A stretch of DNA of 64,000 nt. It comes from Pseudoalteromonas flavipulchra NCIMB 2033 = ATCC BAA-314 (GTDB lineage: Bacteria > Pseudomonadota > Gammaproteobacteria > Enterobacterales > Alteromonadaceae). The position numbers and the translations under genes were made by a program. The DNA is taken from NCBI GenBank assembly GCA_000814665.1, contig JWIH01000017.1:248001-312000 (forward strand), written 5' to 3'. Positions 33,109 to 44,526 of this stretch are shown one piece after another; the stretch's first letter is position 1; each line of letters starts with the position of its first letter. A model generated the notes under the pieces. That model was not told the origin of the DNA. It searched no databases and worked only from the letters and a program-made list of their open reading frames with translations.

Positions 33109-34401
33109 ATGAATTTAAAAAAGTTGTTATTAGTGGCCTCATTAAGTGCAGGCCTGTTTACTCAAGCACATGCTGAGCGTGTAAAGCTAGATACTGTTGT
33201 TGCCACGGTTAATGATGGTGTAATTTTACAAAGCGAAGTCGATCAAATAATAAATCGTGTTAAAGAACAGGCTGAGCAGCAAGGCACAGAGCTTCCTAGC
33301 GATAAAACATTACGCTTACAAGCCATCGATAAACTCATTGAGCAATCTTTAATGTTGCAACTGGGTGATCGCATGGGTATGCAAATTTCCGATGCTCAAT
33401 TGGATCAGACCATTGCAAATATTGCCCAAGATCAAGGCGGTACTATCGCTGACCTACGTCGCTCAGTTGAAGCGAGTGGCGAAAGCTTTCAGGCATATCG
33501 AGAAGAGATCCGTAAAGAAATAACCACAAGCCAAGTGCGCCGTGCCAGTGTTGATCGCCGTATTTATATTAGCCCTCAAGAGGTGACCAACCTGCAAAAA
33601 ATCTTGAGTGAGCAAACGGGTAACTCGGAAGAGTATGATATCGGCCATATCTTGATTAAGATCCCAAACAAAGCAACGCCAGAAGAAATTGAAGACGCTC
33701 GTGAGCGCGCTGATAACGTGATTAAGTTTTTGAACGAAGGTAAAGAGTTCAAGCGCATCGCAATTGCCTCTTCGAGCGGCTCAAAAGCACTAGATGGTGG
33801 TCAATTAGGCTGGATGGGCATTAACGAAATGCCAACCTTGTTCGCTGAGGCCATTAAAGGTGCGAAAAAAGACGACATCGTTGGTCCACTGCGCTCAGGT
33901 GCAGGTTTCCACATTCTAAAAGTACAAGATATTCGTGGTCGTGAAGTCGTTGAAACCGTTGAGGTACGTTCACGCCATATTTTAATCAAACCGTCTATTA
34001 TCCTAAGTGAAGAAAAAGCCCGCTCAATGCTAACAGGTTTTGTTAAAGACTTGCGCGCAGGAACCGCTGACTTTGCTGCGCTAGCTAAAGAATATTCTGA
34101 AGATCCGGGCTCTGCACTTAAAGGCGGTGAGTACGATTGGACAGATCCAACTACATACGTACCAGCGTTTAGAGACACTCTGTTGTCGCTAGAAAAAGAT
34201 CAGATCAGTGAACCATTTAGAAGTACATTTGGCTGGCACATTGTACAACTGCTAGATAAACGCGTGGCCGATAAAACAGAACAAGCCAAGTTAAATCGCG
34301 CACACCGTCTGCTGTTTAACCGTAAATTTAAAGAAGAAAGCTTTAAATGGATTAAAGAAATGCGTGACCAAGCGCATATTGAAATTATCGAAGCGGAATA
34401 A
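33109..34401 (+). CDS. surA: Periplasmic chaperone and peptidyl-prolyl isomerase SurA
   Basis: A 430-aa chaperone with a signal peptide (1-22, ending QAHA), an N-terminal domain starting [20 protein letters not shown], two parvulin domains (about 172-273 with YDIGHILIK; about 283-382 with VRSRHILIK and [14 protein letters not shown]) and a C-terminal helix. SurA guides outer membrane proteins, notably LptD, to the BAM complex. All family landmarks are intact. Located between lptD and pdxA with 6-16 bases spacing. Confidence 0.97.
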   Translation: MNLKKLLLVASLSAGLFTQAHAERVKLDTVVATVNDGVILQSEVDQIINRVKEQAEQQGTELPSDKTLRLQAIDKLIEQSLMLQLGDRMGMQISDAQLDQTIANIAQDQGGTIADLRRSVEASGESFQAYREEIRKEITTSQVRRASVDRRIYISPQEVTNLQKILSEQTGNSEEYDIGHILIKIPNKATPEEIEDARERADNVIKFLNEGKEFKRIAIASSSGSKALDGGQLGWMGINEMPTLFAEAIKGAKKDDIVGPLRSGAGFHILKVQDIRGREVVETVEVRSRHILIKPSIILSEEKARSMLTGFVKDLRAGTADFAALAKEYSEDPGSALKGGEYDWTDPTTYVPAFRDTLLSLEKDQISEPFRSTFGWHIVQLLDKRVADKTEQAKLNRAHRLLFNRKFKEESFKWIKEMRDQAHIEIIEAE

Positions 34402-34406
34402 CGGCT

Positions 34407-35399
34407 ATGACACTCAGAATCGCAATTACACCGGGTGAGCCTGCAGGTATTGGCCCAGATCTTGTTATCAAACTGGCTCAGCATGCATGGCCTGCTCAGT
34501 TAGTTGCGGTGGCTGATAAAAGTATTCTAGAAAAGCGCGCCAAAGAACTTGGTGAGCAAATCAAGTTATTGCCGTTTGACAGCGATGCTGCGCCTGAAGC
34601 GGCACCTGCTGGTGCTATTTACTACCTTCAAGTAGACAAAGGTGCTGAAGTGGTCGCTGGTCAATTAGATGAAGCCAATGGCCATTATGTGCTCGAAACC
34701 TTGCGCATTGCCTCTGAAAAGAATATGGATGGGACATTCGCAGCGGTAGTCACGGGTCCTGTTCATAAAGGCATTATTAACCAAGCTGGGATCTCGTTTA
34801 GCGGCCATACTGAGTACTTTGCACAGCAGTCTGATACCGCTGATGTCGTTATGCTACTCGCAACCGAAGGGCTGCGTGTAGCGCTAGTTACTACGCATAT
34901 CCCACTGGCGTATGTATCAAAGGCGATTACGCCTGAGCGTCTCAGCAAAGTCATTCATATTTTACATCACGACCTACAAACCAAGTTTGGTATTGAACAA
35001 CCCAGAGTATTAGTTTGTGGATTAAATCCGCATGCTGGAGAAAGTGGTCACCTTGGTCGTGAAGAAATAGAAACCATTGAACCAACACTGGAAATGCTGA
35101 ATAAACAAGGTATGAACTTGGTTGGACCGCTGCCAGCTGACACCCTTTTCCAAGCTAAATATTTAGATAATGCTGATGCTGTGCTCGCAATGTATCACGA
35201 TCAGGGCTTACCTGTGTTAAAATATAAAGGTTTTGGAAACTCAGTAAACATCACCCTAGGATTACCCTTTGTTCGCACATCGGTTGATCACGGTACAGCG
35301 CTTGATTTAGCTGGCTCTGGTGATGTTGAAGTGGGTAGTTTTGAATTAGCGATCCGCGAAGCAATTAAGCTCGCAACCAAAAAAGCACAGAATGCATGA
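34407..35399 (+). CDS. pdxA: 4-hydroxythreonine-4-phosphate dehydrogenase PdxA
   Basis: A 330-aa enzyme that oxidises 4-hydroxy-L-threonine phosphate in pyridoxal 5'-phosphate synthesis (DXP-dependent route). It begins [17 protein letters not shown] and contains [24 protein letters not shown] (about 115-138), the metal-binding histidines around [18 protein letters not shown] (about 205-222), [15 protein letters not shown] and [13 protein letters not shown]. Length matches the family. The stop codon overlaps the rsmA start by 4 bases, so translation is coupled. Confidence 0.97.
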   Translation: MTLRIAITPGEPAGIGPDLVIKLAQHAWPAQLVAVADKSILEKRAKELGEQIKLLPFDSDAAPEAAPAGAIYYLQVDKGAEVVAGQLDEANGHYVLETLRIASEKNMDGTFAAVVTGPVHKGIINQAGISFSGHTEYFAQQSDTADVVMLLATEGLRVALVTTHIPLAYVSKAITPERLSKVIHILHHDLQTKFGIEQPRVLVCGLNPHAGESGHLGREEIETIEPTLEMLNKQGMNLVGPLPADTLFQAKYLDNADAVLAMYHDQGLPVLKYKGFGNSVNITLGLPFVRTSVDHGTALDLAGSGDVEVGSFELAIREAIKLATKKAQNA

Positions 35400-36202
35400 C
35401 AGATAAAGTACATCTCGGACACAGAGCGCGTAAACGCTTTGGTCAAAACTTCTTAAATGACAACAATATTATCGACAAGATAGTAACCGCTATCGACCCA
35501 AAACCTGAAGACAATCTGGTTGAAATTGGTCCTGGTTTAGGTGCTATCACTGAGCCTGTTTGTGATTTAAGTGGTCACCTAACCGTTGTAGAACTCGATA
35601 AAGATCTTGCCGAGCGCTTGATCCATCATCCATTCTTGGGACCTAAATTAACGGTTCACCAAGGTGACGCGATGAAGTTTGATTTCTCTTCTTTAATCAA
35701 AGAAGGGGAAAAACTGAAGATCTTTGGTAACTTACCTTACAACGTATCAACCCCTTTGCTATTTCACTTATTTGAATTTGCCGATCAGGTCGAGCATATG
35801 CACTTTATGCTGCAAAAAGAAGTGGTTAACCGTATGGTTGCAGGCCCTGGCAGCAAGGCCTTTGGTCGCTTGAGCGTAATGACGCAGTACTATTGTCACG
35901 CTATTCCCGTGATTGAAGTACCACCACATTGCTTTAAACCGGCACCAAAAGTTGACTCGGCAGTTGTTCGATTGATCCCAAAAGATCCGTCACAACGTAC
36001 AGCTAAAAGCACTAAACTTTTGAATACTGTTTGCTTAGAAGCGTTCAACCAACGCCGTAAGACACTAAGAAATAGCTTATCGAACCTGTTAACCGAAGAG
36101 CAGCTGCGAAACTTGGGTATTGACCCTACGCTTCGTGCTGAAAACCTGTCGCTTAACCAGTTTATTGAAATTGCAAATTGGATATATGACAACTCAAACT
36201 AA
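35396..36202 (+). CDS. rsmA: 16S rRNA dimethyladenosine transferase RsmA (KsgA)
   Basis: A 268-aa SAM-dependent methyltransferase that dimethylates two adjacent adenosines near the 3' end of 16S rRNA, a late step of small-subunit maturation. It has [18 protein letters not shown] (about 12-29), the SAM site [14 protein letters not shown] (about 42-55), the catalytic IV motif [12 protein letters not shown] (about 112-123) and the C-terminal [12 protein letters not shown]. The start overlaps pdxA by 4 bases and the end overlaps apaG by 17 bases. Confidence 0.97.
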   Translation: MTDKVHLGHRARKRFGQNFLNDNNIIDKIVTAIDPKPEDNLVEIGPGLGAITEPVCDLSGHLTVVELDKDLAERLIHHPFLGPKLTVHQGDAMKFDFSSLIKEGEKLKIFGNLPYNVSTPLLFHLFEFADQVEHMHFMLQKEVVNRMVAGPGSKAFGRLSVMTQYYCHAIPVIEVPPHCFKPAPKVDSAVVRLIPKDPSQRTAKSTKLLNTVCLEAFNQRRKTLRNSLSNLLTEEQLRNLGIDPTLRAENLSLNQFIEIANWIYDNSN

Positions 36203-36575
36203 TATTGGCTCACCGATCAAGGTATCGGTAGAGACCTTTTACGTTGAAGCGCAATCACAGCCTGAAAAGGACAAATATGTGTTTGCCTACACCATTACCA
36301 TCAAAAACCATAGCTTATGTAACGCTAAGCTACATAGTCGTTATTGGCTCATTACCGATGCTAATGGCAAAGAGACCGAAGTAGAAGGTGATGGTGTTGT
36401 CGGTGAGCAGCCCACCATTCGTCCTGGCGAAAGCTATCAGTACACCAGCGGCGCGGTGCTCGATACCCCAGTTGGTACGATGGAAGGGTATTATTTAATG
36501 CGTAATGAGTTTGGCACCGAGTTTAAAGCGCCAATCAATGTATTTAGACTCTCCTGTCCAAATATTTTGCATTGA
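36186..36575 (+). CDS. apaG: ApaG protein (DUF525)
   Basis: A 129-aa fibronectin-III-like protein: [70 protein letters not shown] and [23 protein letters not shown] are standard ApaG blocks. The start at 36186 gives [13 protein letters not shown] and overlaps the rsmA end, as in other gammaproteobacteria. The biochemical role is not settled. apaG and apaH are neighbours in many genomes. Confidence 0.94.
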   Translation: MTTQTNIGSPIKVSVETFYVEAQSQPEKDKYVFAYTITIKNHSLCNAKLHSRYWLITDANGKETEVEGDGVVGEQPTIRPGESYQYTSGAVLDTPVGTMEGYYLMRNEFGTEFKAPINVFRLSCPNILH

Positions 36576-36674
36576 TACCGTTTTTATTTTGCGGAAGCGG
36601 GTTTACCCCGCGTTCCTCATACGTGCTAGACATCAGAATAAAAACATTGAGTTATAAAAAACCACAGGTAATAA

Positions 36675-37472
36675 ATGGCAAAATACGCAATTGGAGACTT
36701 GCAAGGTTGCTTCACTCCACTCATCGGGCTACTCGATCAAGTCGACTTTAACCCAAGCCAAGACCATCTATACTTTGTCGGTGACATCATCGCCAGAGGA
36801 CCTGATTCACTTGCTTGCCTAGAGTTCCTCTATCAACACGCTGGCTCTATTAGCATTACACTCGGCAATCACGATCTCCACTTTTTAGCCTGTCTTGCTT
36901 TGGGTGTCGCTCCGAACCCAAAAGATAAATTAGACGCGGTTTTTGCCAGCCCTAAATGCCAAAAATATGCTGACTTATTACGTTCACAGCCGCTGGCTAT
37001 TTGGCTTGAAACACAGCAAACTTTTATTTTTCATGCAGGTATTCATCCAAGCTGGAATATTACGCAAGCGCTAGAATATGCACGCTTTGCCGAAACCATT
37101 TATCAATCAACAAAAGCCCCTGAGTTTTACGCCAATATGTACGGTGCTCACCCAGGACTTGAGCTCAACAAGCTCAGTGAACAAGATAAGTTTAAAGCCA
37201 TTGTTAACGTCTTCACTCGAATGCGCTTTCTAAAACAAAATGGCGAACTGGATCTTAAGAACAAGTCTGGCCTAAAAGATGCGGCAGGTCTCACTCCGTG
37301 GTTTGAGCTCAGCCAAACATCAGCCGACACTACCCTACTTTTCGGCCACTGGGCTGCTTTGGAAGGCGAAACCAACAAGAAAAATATTATTGCCTTAGAC
37401 ACTGGCTGCGTGTGGGGAGGCCCTATGACAATGATAAATATCGACAGTGGCGAAAAGTACCAGCATAGCTAA
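36675..37472 (+). CDS. apaH: Bis(5'-nucleosyl)-tetraphosphatase ApaH
   Basis: A 265-aa metallophosphatase that splits Ap4A symmetrically and, in E. coli, also removes Np4 caps from RNA. Motifs are YAIGDLQGCFTPL (about 4-16), FVGDIIARGPDS (about 35-46), TLGNHDLHFLA (about 63-73) and the later histidines FHAGIHPSW (about 118-126) and FGHWAALEG (about 218-226). The gap of 100 bases from apaG has a short symmetric GCGGAAGCGGG...CCCCGCGTTCC-like stem near 36591-36615, so apaH may have its own promoter as well. Confidence 0.96.
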   Translation: MAKYAIGDLQGCFTPLIGLLDQVDFNPSQDHLYFVGDIIARGPDSLACLEFLYQHAGSISITLGNHDLHFLACLALGVAPNPKDKLDAVFASPKCQKYADLLRSQPLAIWLETQQTFIFHAGIHPSWNITQALEYARFAETIYQSTKAPEFYANMYGAHPGLELNKLSEQDKFKAIVNVFTRMRFLKQNGELDLKNKSGLKDAAGLTPWFELSQTSADTTLLFGHWAALEGETNKKNIIALDTGCVWGGPMTMINIDSGEKYQHS

Positions 37473-37971
37473 CCTCTATAACAGCCCTAAATCAACGTTA
37501 GGGTAAGCACTTACTTTAACTTTTATTAAACTAGGGCCTGTTGATCTTTCAAGTTTGTTTTTGCAGCAGTTTGATTGGTATTTATACAAGGCAGAGCCTG
37601 CGTAGCATAGTTATTCTATGTGAGTCAGGCGATAACACAGTAGAAATGCCAATCAAGCGCTGCCCTTTGGGTTCACCTGAGTGCGCTTTGTTCATTGTTG
37701 CTCAACTTTTGCTTAGATTACTAGGCGGCAAGTCGAGCGCCGCGACCAAAACACACCCAGGAGAACAAAAGTCAAACAGCAAAGGTCAACAGGCCCTAAG
37801 CTACACTCGAAGAAAACGTGAAGCTTATACTTTTTATCCGTTGAGCTGCTATTTTTTGTAATCCGACCTTTTTTACTGAAATTTTTTGTCACATCTGCTA
37901 TAAAATACTTAACTTATCCGCAATAAATCCGATAAGTATCCGTATTGCTTTGTAAATTTTGTAGGACAGCT
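37473..37971. other. Intergenic region holding a MITE
   Basis: The gap between apaH and the chemotaxis receptor is mostly the repeat-bounded element at 37534-37797. A plus frame from 37541 lies within it and is not considered a gene. The remaining bases upstream of 37972 should hold the receptor promoter. Confidence 0.7.
37534..37797. mobile_element. MITE-like element with TA-flanked terminal inverted repeats
   Basis: About 264 bp bounded by GGGCCTGTTGATCTTT (37534-37549) and, inverted, GGGCCTGTTGACCTTT (37782-37797), with 15 of 16 identical. A TA dinucleotide lies immediately outside each end, the target duplication typical of IS630/mariner-type elements. No transposase is encoded. Two further ends of the same type occur at 48549-48583 and 51411-51423. 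Confidence 0.8.
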
Positions 37972-39987
37972 ATGAATTTGACTGTTAGCCAACGTATTTG
38001 GGGTGGTTTTATTACCATCACCTTGTTGCTTCTTCTTATCGGGGGCAATTCTTTATTTAGAATTGCGAACATTGACAACTCAACTCAACAGGTTAATAAC
38101 CTGTCTTTACCAGCTCTCTCTAAAAGCTCTGCTCTACAAGTAGAGTTCACTTTAATGAGCAAAATGGCTCAGGGAAGTTTTTATGCACGTTCAGAGACTG
38201 AGCTGACGACGCTAAAACAGCAATTTGCAGAGCGCCAGAAGATCTTTGACAAAACCTATTCAGAGCTGCAGCAGGTCGTTGCTGCTAATAATAAATTGGC
38301 CTCAAGCAGTCGTGATGTTGGCAAAAGTTATGATGCGTTCGTAAAAGCCATGAACAGCTTGGTAAACGAAAAAACAACTGAGCTTTCGTTACGGGACAAA
38401 TTAAAAGAGCAGTTATCAACTATCGATGTTGCCGCAGAAGATGCGACTATGGTGACGGTTGATATCATTGATTTGGATGGCTTAGAAGATGCTGACAAAC
38501 GTGCTTTTCAAGCTGCAAATAACTTAGAAAATAACTTTTCTTCTGTTGTGACCAGCGCCAATGATATTGTTACGGTTGAAGACATCAATACACTGGAAAT
38601 AGTAAGTCGAGATCAAAGCTATCTCGTTGAAGAGCTAGGTCGTAATATTGATTTAATGCGTGGCCCCGTTAGCGCGCTTGATAGCAGTTTGTTTGCTGAT
38701 CTCGAAGGCTATTACACTAATTTAAAAGGTGCAGTTACCGGCAGCAACAGCATCGCGGAAAATCAAAAACGCTTGATCAACGCATTAGCCGAAACACGTA
38801 AGGAATTATCCGACGCTGAGAAAACCACAAAAGCCGCTCTGTCTCAGCTAGATGATTTACTCTCCGAAGCGAGCCAAGTCGCCTTTAACTTACAACAAGG
38901 CGTACGTGCCGATGTAGGCACAGCAAACCTATGGACTTGGATTGGGATGATAGTAGCAACGCTAATGGCAGTCGGCGTGGCTTACATTACCGTTAGCCGA
39001 ATCACAAAACCACTATCGGAAGTAAACCGAGTTTTAAACATTGTCGCCAGTGGCGATATGACACAGCGCTTAGATGACACGGCAAAAGATGAGTTTGGTG
39101 AATTATCTAGAAGCTGTAACACCCTAATCTCTAGCTTACGTGAACTTATCACTGGTATTATTTCTCGTTCGACACAGCTTGCTGCAGCGTCCGAAGAAAC
39201 ATCGACTATCACTACAGAATCCAGCCAAGCAATTAAGAATCAGCAGGCACAAGTAGAGCAAGCAGCTACCGCTACCACTGAGATGAGTAGCACCTCTCAC
39301 GGTGTTAGCAACAGCGCGCATCAAGCATTACAAGAAATTAAAAATGCTGATAAAGAAGCGGAGCGTGTTAAAGGTATTTCACATGAGAACAAACACACTA
39401 TTGAGCAACTCGCAAGGGAAGTGGATGAAGCCTCTCGCGTGATTAACAAACTACACCAAGACAGCGCTTCGATAGGCAGTATTTTGGATGTTATCCGTGG
39501 TATTGCCGAGCAAACTAACCTCCTTGCACTAAACGCTGCAATCGAAGCTGCGCGTGCTGGTGAACAGGGTCGTGGCTTCGCAGTAGTGGCAGACGAAGTG
39601 CGCTCGCTCGCAAGTAAGACTCAAGAGTCAACTCAAGAAATTCAAGCAATGATTGAATCCTTACAAGCAGGAGCCGAAGAAGCGGTAGGCGCGATGTCGA
39701 AAGGCAAACAGCAGGCGGAGTCGTGCGTAACTCAGAGCGACCTTGCTAATGAAGCACTAAACTCCATCACTGCTGCCGTTTCTCAGGCCCATGATGTGAG
39801 TGAAGAGATTGCAAACGCGGCGAATGAGCAACAACAAGTAGCACAGGAAATTAGTGAACGCTTGGAATCGATTGTAACAATCGCAGAGCAAACAGCTGAA
39901 GGCGCAAGCCAAACCTCGATCTCTAGTTCTGAGGTTGCTAAACTCGCCGAAGAGTTACGCTTATCGGTAGAACAGTTTAAGGTTTAA
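37972..39987 (+). CDS. Methyl-accepting chemotaxis protein
   Basis: A 671-aa receptor from ATG 37972; nine extra residues from an upstream start at 37945 are less likely, as AGGACAGCT directly precedes 37972. Layout: membrane helix about 10-30, periplasmic helical ligand domain about 31-320, second membrane helix ([21 protein letters not shown], about 323-343), HAMP (about 345-398) and a cytoplasmic signalling hairpin. The tip sequence is [40 protein letters not shown] (hairpin turn near 520). It controls CheA and thus flagellar rotation. The ligand domain is unlike the PAS or dCache type and seems a long four-helix bundle; the ligand is unknown. Confidence 0.95.
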   Translation: MNLTVSQRIWGGFITITLLLLLIGGNSLFRIANIDNSTQQVNNLSLPALSKSSALQVEFTLMSKMAQGSFYARSETELTTLKQQFAERQKIFDKTYSELQQVVAANNKLASSSRDVGKSYDAFVKAMNSLVNEKTTELSLRDKLKEQLSTIDVAAEDATMVTVDIIDLDGLEDADKRAFQAANNLENNFSSVVTSANDIVTVEDINTLEIVSRDQSYLVEELGRNIDLMRGPVSALDSSLFADLEGYYTNLKGAVTGSNSIAENQKRLINALAETRKELSDAEKTTKAALSQLDDLLSEASQVAFNLQQGVRADVGTANLWTWIGMIVATLMAVGVAYITVSRITKPLSEVNRVLNIVASGDMTQRLDDTAKDEFGELSRSCNTLISSLRELITGIISRSTQLAAASEETSTITTESSQAIKNQQAQVEQAATATTEMSSTSHGVSNSAHQALQEIKNADKEAERVKGISHENKHTIEQLAREVDEASRVINKLHQDSASIGSILDVIRGIAEQTNLLALNAAIEAARAGEQGRGFAVVADEVRSLASKTQESTQEIQAMIESLQAGAEEAVGAMSKGKQQAESCVTQSDLANEALNSITAAVSQAHDVSEEIANAANEQQQVAQEISERLESIVTIAEQTAEGASQTSISSSEVAKLAEELRLSVEQFKV

Positions 39988-40057
39988 CTATCTAACCTGA
40001 GCTTTGAGCAGAAAACAGTCTCAAAGCTTTAGGTGGTTTAGCAAAACAGCTAAGCAT

Positions 40058-40087
40058 AAAAAAACCCATGCATGGCATGGGTTTTTT
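40058..40087. terminator. Bidirectional terminator between the chemotaxis receptor and tkt
   Basis: ACCCATGC/GCATGGGT stem flanked by A and T runs on both sides, between two convergent genes. Confidence 0.92.
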
Positions 40088-40102
40088 GTTTCTTTTCTTT
40101 GA

Positions 40103-42097
40103 TTATGCAAACAATGCGTTTGCCTTCTCAACGATATTTTCTACCGTAAAGCCGAATAGCTTGAATAGCTCATCAGCAGGTGCTGACTCACCAAACGTTG
40201 TCATACCAACGATAGCACCATTTAGGCCTACATATTTGTACCAGAAGTCCTCAATACCCGCTTCGATAGCGACGCGACGCGTTACTGAGCTTGGTAGTAC
40301 GCTTTCTTTGTATGCTGCAGATTGCGCATCAAAAATGTCCGTTGAAGGCATAGACACAACACGCACCTTTTTACCTTCTGCACGAAGCTTATCCGCAGAC
40401 TCAACCGCAAGTTGCACTTCAGAACCGGTTGCAATAAGGATGATTTCAGGTTCACCATCACAAGATAGTACATAACCACCTTGCTTAATCGCTGCAACTT
40501 GCTCAGCTGTACGTGGCTGCTGTGCAAGACCTTGACGGGTAAATACAAGTGCAGATGGACCATCAGCGCGTTCAACCGCTTGCTGCCAAGCAACTGCTGA
40601 CTCAACTTGGTCACATGGACGCCAGCTCGCAAGGTTTGGCGTAGTGCGTAAGTTCGCCATTTGTTCTACAGGTTGGTGTGTTGGACCATCTTCACCAAGA
40701 CCGATTGAATCATGAGTATACACAAAGATACTTCTTTGCTTCATCAATGCAGCCATACGTACGGCATTACGCGCGTATTCCATAAACATCAGGAATGTCG
40801 CACCGTAAGGGATAAAGCCTCTGTGCAGTGCAATACCATTCATGATGGCAGACATACCAAATTCACGCACACCGTAGAAAATGTAGTTACCCGCAGCATC
40901 TTCTGCCGTTAAGCCTTTAGATTGATCCCAAAGTGTTAAGTTAGAACCCGCAAGGTCAGCAGAGCCACCCATAAACTCAGGTAGAATTGGGCCATAGGCA
41001 TTCAATGCATTTTGTGATGCTTTACGAGTTGCTGGGTTTGCAGGATTCGCTTGAAGCTCTGCGATATAGGTTTCTGTTTTCTCAGACCAGTCTGCTGGAA
41101 GCTCGCCTTTCATGCGACGCTCAAATTCAGCAGCAAGCTCAGGATAATGCATTTGGTATTCAGTAAACTTAATCAACCAGTCACTTTGTTGATTTTGACC
41201 ACGTGCTGTTGCGTCCCATTTCGCGTACACATCTTCTGGTATTTCAAATGCACCGTGCTCCCAACCAAGGAATTCACGTGCCGCTTTGATTTCATCATCA
41301 CCTAGCGGTGCACCGTGACAATCATGGCTACCAGATTTATTTGGTGAACCATAACCGATAACCGTTTTACAACAAATAAGGGTTGGCTTGTCAGACTCTG
41401 CTTGCGCCGCTTCGATTGCCGCTTTAATCGCATCGCTATCGTGGCCATCAACACCGGCAATAACATGCCAGCCATAAGACTCAAAGCGTTTTGGTGTATC
41501 GTCGCTAAACCAACCTTCAACTTCACCGTCGATTGAAATACCGTTGTCATCCCAAAATGCAATCAGTTTGCCAAGACCAAGGGTACCCGCAAGTGAACAA
41601 GCTTCGTGTGAGATACCTTCCATCAAACAGCCATCACCTAAAAATGCATAGGTATAGTGATTAACGATGTCGTAATCTTCACGGTTAAACTGTGCAGCCA
41701 ATGCTTTTTCAGCAATCGCCATACCTACCGCATTAGTAATACCCTGACCTAATGGGCCTGTAGTCGTTTCAATACCTGGCGCATAACCATATTCTGGGTG
41801 ACCTGGTGTTTTTGAGTGTAGCTGACGGAAGTTTTTGATGTCATCAATTGATAAGTCATAACCCGACAAATGCAACAATGAATAAATTAACATCGAGCCG
41901 TGACCGTTTGATAATACGAAGCGATCTCTGTCGAACCACTCAGGATTACTTGGGTTGTGCTTTAAAAAATCGCGCCAAAGTACTTCTGCGATGTCCGCCA
42001 TGCCCATAGGGGCTCCTGGGTGGCCAGACTTGGCCTTTTGTACAGCGTCCATGGAAAGAACGCGAATTGCATTAGCAAGTTCTTTGCGAGATGGCAT
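40103..42097 (-). CDS. tkt: Transketolase
   Basis: A 664-aa thiamine-diphosphate enzyme of the pentose phosphate pathway. The start at 42097 gives [38 protein letters not shown] and has an AGGAG ribosome binding site. TPP binding [13 protein letters not shown]...WDDNGIS (about 154-187), [18 protein letters not shown] (about 470-487) and the transketolase C-terminal domain are complete. It transfers two-carbon units between ketoses and aldoses. Divergent from metK. Confidence 0.97.
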   Translation of the reverse strand: MPSRKELANAIRVLSMDAVQKAKSGHPGAPMGMADIAEVLWRDFLKHNPSNPEWFDRDRFVLSNGHGSMLIYSLLHLSGYDLSIDDIKNFRQLHSKTPGHPEYGYAPGIETTTGPLGQGITNAVGMAIAEKALAAQFNREDYDIVNHYTYAFLGDGCLMEGISHEACSLAGTLGLGKLIAFWDDNGISIDGEVEGWFSDDTPKRFESYGWHVIAGVDGHDSDAIKAAIEAAQAESDKPTLICCKTVIGYGSPNKSGSHDCHGAPLGDDEIKAAREFLGWEHGAFEIPEDVYAKWDATARGQNQQSDWLIKFTEYQMHYPELAAEFERRMKGELPADWSEKTETYIAELQANPANPATRKASQNALNAYGPILPEFMGGSADLAGSNLTLWDQSKGLTAEDAAGNYIFYGVREFGMSAIMNGIALHRGFIPYGATFLMFMEYARNAVRMAALMKQRSIFVYTHDSIGLGEDGPTHQPVEQMANLRTTPNLASWRPCDQVESAVAWQQAVERADGPSALVFTRQGLAQQPRTAEQVAAIKQGGYVLSCDGEPEIILIATGSEVQLAVESADKLRAEGKKVRVVSMPSTDIFDAQSAAYKESVLPSSVTRRVAIEAGIEDFWYKYVGLNGAIVGMTTFGESAPADELFKLFGFTVENIVEKANALFA

Positions 42098-42357
42098 GAA
42101 TTCTCCTACCTTTAAATGTGTTTCGCGGGGGTTTGAGCCCATTCTTACTTATTTATATGGCTAACTGCAACGGCAAAGGCCATAAAAAAACGGGTACAGA
42201 CGGACTTTTTCCGACCATTAAAAAAGTTTGCACAATTTTGGACGTCTAGGCGTAAAATAACTAGTCAATGCCTAGGTTTTTTGGTTAGAATACGCCCCTT
42301 AATTTTTCGCGCTGTCCCTGATGTTTGTGAAGCGCAATATTTGTGAGCATAAATACA

Positions 42358-43509
42358 ATGGCTAAACATTTATTTACTTCTGAATCTGTTTCTGAAGGCC
42401 ATCCAGATAAAATTGCCGATCAGATCTCTGATGCGGTTCTAGATGCCATCCTTGAGCAAGATCCAAAAGCACGTGTTGCGTGTGAAACTTACGTTAAAAC
42501 CGGTATGGTTATGGTTGGTGGTGAAATCACAACTAGCGCTTGGGTTGATATCGAGGAATTAACTCGTAAGACCGTGCGTGAAATTGGTTACACACACTCT
42601 GACATGGGCTTTGACGCTGATTCATGTGCAATCCTTAACACCATTGGTAAGCAATCACCTGATATTAACCAAGGTGTTGACCGTACTCGTCCAGAAGAGC
42701 AAGGTGCTGGTGACCAAGGCCTAATGTTTGGTTACGCGTGTAACGAAACTGACGTACTTATGCCTGCGCCTATCACATACTCACACCGTTTAGTTCAGCG
42801 CCAAGCGCAAGTTCGTAAAGACGGCACGCTACCTTGGTTACGTCCAGACGCTAAGTCTCAGGTAACATTCGCGTACGAAAACGGTAAAGCAGTAGGTATC
42901 GACGCAGTCGTATTATCTACACAGCACTGTGATTCTGTATCACAAGCTGACCTTGTAGAAGCTGTGATGGAAACTATCATCAAGCCTACATTACCTGCAG
43001 AGCTTATCACTGAAGCAACTAAGTTCTTCATCAACCCAACTGGCCGTTTCGTTATCGGTGGTCCTATGGGTGACTGTGGTCTAACTGGTCGTAAAATCAT
43101 CGTAGATACATACGGCGGTATGGCTCGTCACGGTGGTGGTGCATTCTCTGGTAAAGATCCATCAAAAGTTGACCGTTCTGCAGCTTACGCAGCGCGTTAC
43201 GTTGCAAAGAACATTGTTGCCGCTGGCCTTGCTGACAAGTGTGAGATCCAAGTGTCTTACGCAATCGGTGTTGCTGAACCTACTTCTATCAGTGTAGAAA
43301 CTTTCGGTACAGCCAAGCTTGATGAGTCGCGTTTAATCGAACTTATCCGCGCGCACTTCGACTTACGTCCTTACGGTCTAATCACTATGCTAGACCTTGA
43401 GCGTCCAATTTATCAGCCTACTGCTGCTTACGGCCACTTTGGTCGTGAAGAGTTCCCTTGGGAAGCAACAGATAAAGCTGACGCACTACGTGAAGCTGCA
43501 GGCCTATAA
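42358..43509 (+). CDS. metK: S-adenosylmethionine synthetase MetK
   Basis: A 383-aa enzyme making S-adenosylmethionine from methionine and ATP. The start at 42358 gives the usual [22 protein letters not shown]; five upstream codons from 42343 are excluded by family alignment. It has [12 protein letters not shown] (about 115-126), [20 protein letters not shown] (about 238-257) with the P-loop-like phosphate site, and [23 protein letters not shown]. Strong codon bias (many GGT, CGT, GTT) suggests high expression. A terminator follows. Confidence 0.97.
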   Translation: MAKHLFTSESVSEGHPDKIADQISDAVLDAILEQDPKARVACETYVKTGMVMVGGEITTSAWVDIEELTRKTVREIGYTHSDMGFDADSCAILNTIGKQSPDINQGVDRTRPEEQGAGDQGLMFGYACNETDVLMPAPITYSHRLVQRQAQVRKDGTLPWLRPDAKSQVTFAYENGKAVGIDAVVLSTQHCDSVSQADLVEAVMETIIKPTLPAELITEATKFFINPTGRFVIGGPMGDCGLTGRKIIVDTYGGMARHGGGAFSGKDPSKVDRSAAYAARYVAKNIVAAGLADKCEIQVSYAIGVAEPTSISVETFGTAKLDESRLIELIRAHFDLRPYGLITMLDLERPIYQPTAAYGHFGREEFPWEATDKADALREAAGL

Positions 43510-43525
43510 CCCCTGCTGAAAAAGT

Positions 43526-43552
43526 AAAAAAGGCGCCAAGTGCGCCTTTTTT
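43526..43552 (+). terminator. Terminator after metK
   Basis: GGCGC/GCGCC stem with 5-base loop, extended by A/T pairs and flanked by A and T runs, between the convergent metK and HDOD genes; works for both directions. Confidence 0.9.
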
Positions 43553-43570
43553 AATGCCCATAGATAACCC

Positions 43571-44416
43571 CTACCCGATAAATACCTCGTCGACATCATC
43601 TTTTAAGTTTTGATACTCATCATCATGAAGATTAAGCTCAATCATCACCTTGTCTTTAAATAGATACCAATCCGCTGCGCTTCTAAAATGTTTTGCTTCG
43701 AAACAGAGGTTTTCAGCCAGTTTAAGTGCCGCAAAGGTTTGCACATGTTGTGCATTTTTTTGCTCTTCAAGATAGCTAACGTCATGGTGGCGCAAAATCA
43801 TCTGGCATATTTCTTTGGGTAAGTGCCAAGACGTCGCAAGAAAGTAGCCTATCACAGTGTGGGGCACTGGATACTTTTGCTGCTCGTAGTAAATCAATGT
43901 TTGCTCAGGCCGCTCTATAGACTGTTTTATTACCTCAGCGTAGTCAGGATATTTTACGGCCATTGCTGGGATCCCGGCATCGTGAAAGAGTCCGAGCAGC
44001 TGCAAATTCTCTAGGGGTAATGATGCTTTTAAATGATGTCCAACCACCATTGCTGCTTTTGAGATATCCGCAGCATTATCCCAAAACTGCTGCAGTGAAA
44101 TACAGCACTTTGACTGCTCAAACGCATTTTTAAGCAAATACCCAGTCACTAGCTGCGTAATACAGGTAACGCCCAAAAACATCACAGCTTGTTTTATATC
44201 AGTGATTGTACGGGCAAGACCATAAGCCGGTGAATTAATTACCTTTAATACCGCAGCAGACGCACCAACATCTGCCGCAATAATATCCGCCACGGTAAAT
44301 AACTCAGGCTCCGGTTGTGATAGTTCATTTTGTAAGGCTTGTAATATTTCAGGCTTAGCAGGTAAGTTAAATCCGCCGCGCAAATCATTCAGCACTTTAT
44401 CGTCTATATCGATCAT
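43571..44416 (-). CDS. HDOD-domain protein
   Basis: A 281-aa protein with the HDOD (HD-related output) domain over residues about 12-210: LPAKPEILQALQNEL, DVGASAAVLKVINSPAYGLARTITDIKQAVMFLGV (about 47-81), and LLGLFHDAGIPAM (about 143-155), where the HD-like pair is HD. Such proteins act as regulators in signalling linked to stress, cyclic nucleotides or DNA metabolism, usually without proven hydrolase activity. Single-domain form; partner unknown. Confidence 0.88.
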   Translation of the reverse strand: MIDIDDKVLNDLRGGFNLPAKPEILQALQNELSQPEPELFTVADIIAADVGASAAVLKVINSPAYGLARTITDIKQAVMFLGVTCITQLVTGYLLKNAFEQSKCCISLQQFWDNAADISKAAMVVGHHLKASLPLENLQLLGLFHDAGIPAMAVKYPDYAEVIKQSIERPEQTLIYYEQQKYPVPHTVIGYFLATSWHLPKEICQMILRHHDVSYLEEQKNAQHVQTFAALKLAENLCFEAKHFRSAADWYLFKDKVMIELNLHDDEYQNLKDDVDEVFIG

Positions 44417-44498
44417 TGGGCTACCTCAGAATTGATACACCCAAGTTTAGTTCATCGCCTGATATTTGCAGTATTGATTGTAATGAAGTGGTACAAAA

Positions 44499-44519
44499 AA
44501 GCGGGATAAAACCCCGCTT
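44499..44519 (-). terminator. Intrinsic terminator of ygiF
   Basis: AAGCGGG/CCCGCTT stem; on the minus strand it follows the ygiF stop by about 8 bases and is followed by a run of T. Confidence 0.88.
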
Positions 44520-44526
44520 AATCTGG

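Noticed and set aside
37541..37861. 106-codon frame across the MITE
   Set aside because: It starts inside the terminal repeat, runs out of the element and has no protein-like features.
40068..40475. 135-codon plus frame opposite the end of tkt
   Set aside because: It is an antisense shadow of the transketolase gene and begins in the terminator.
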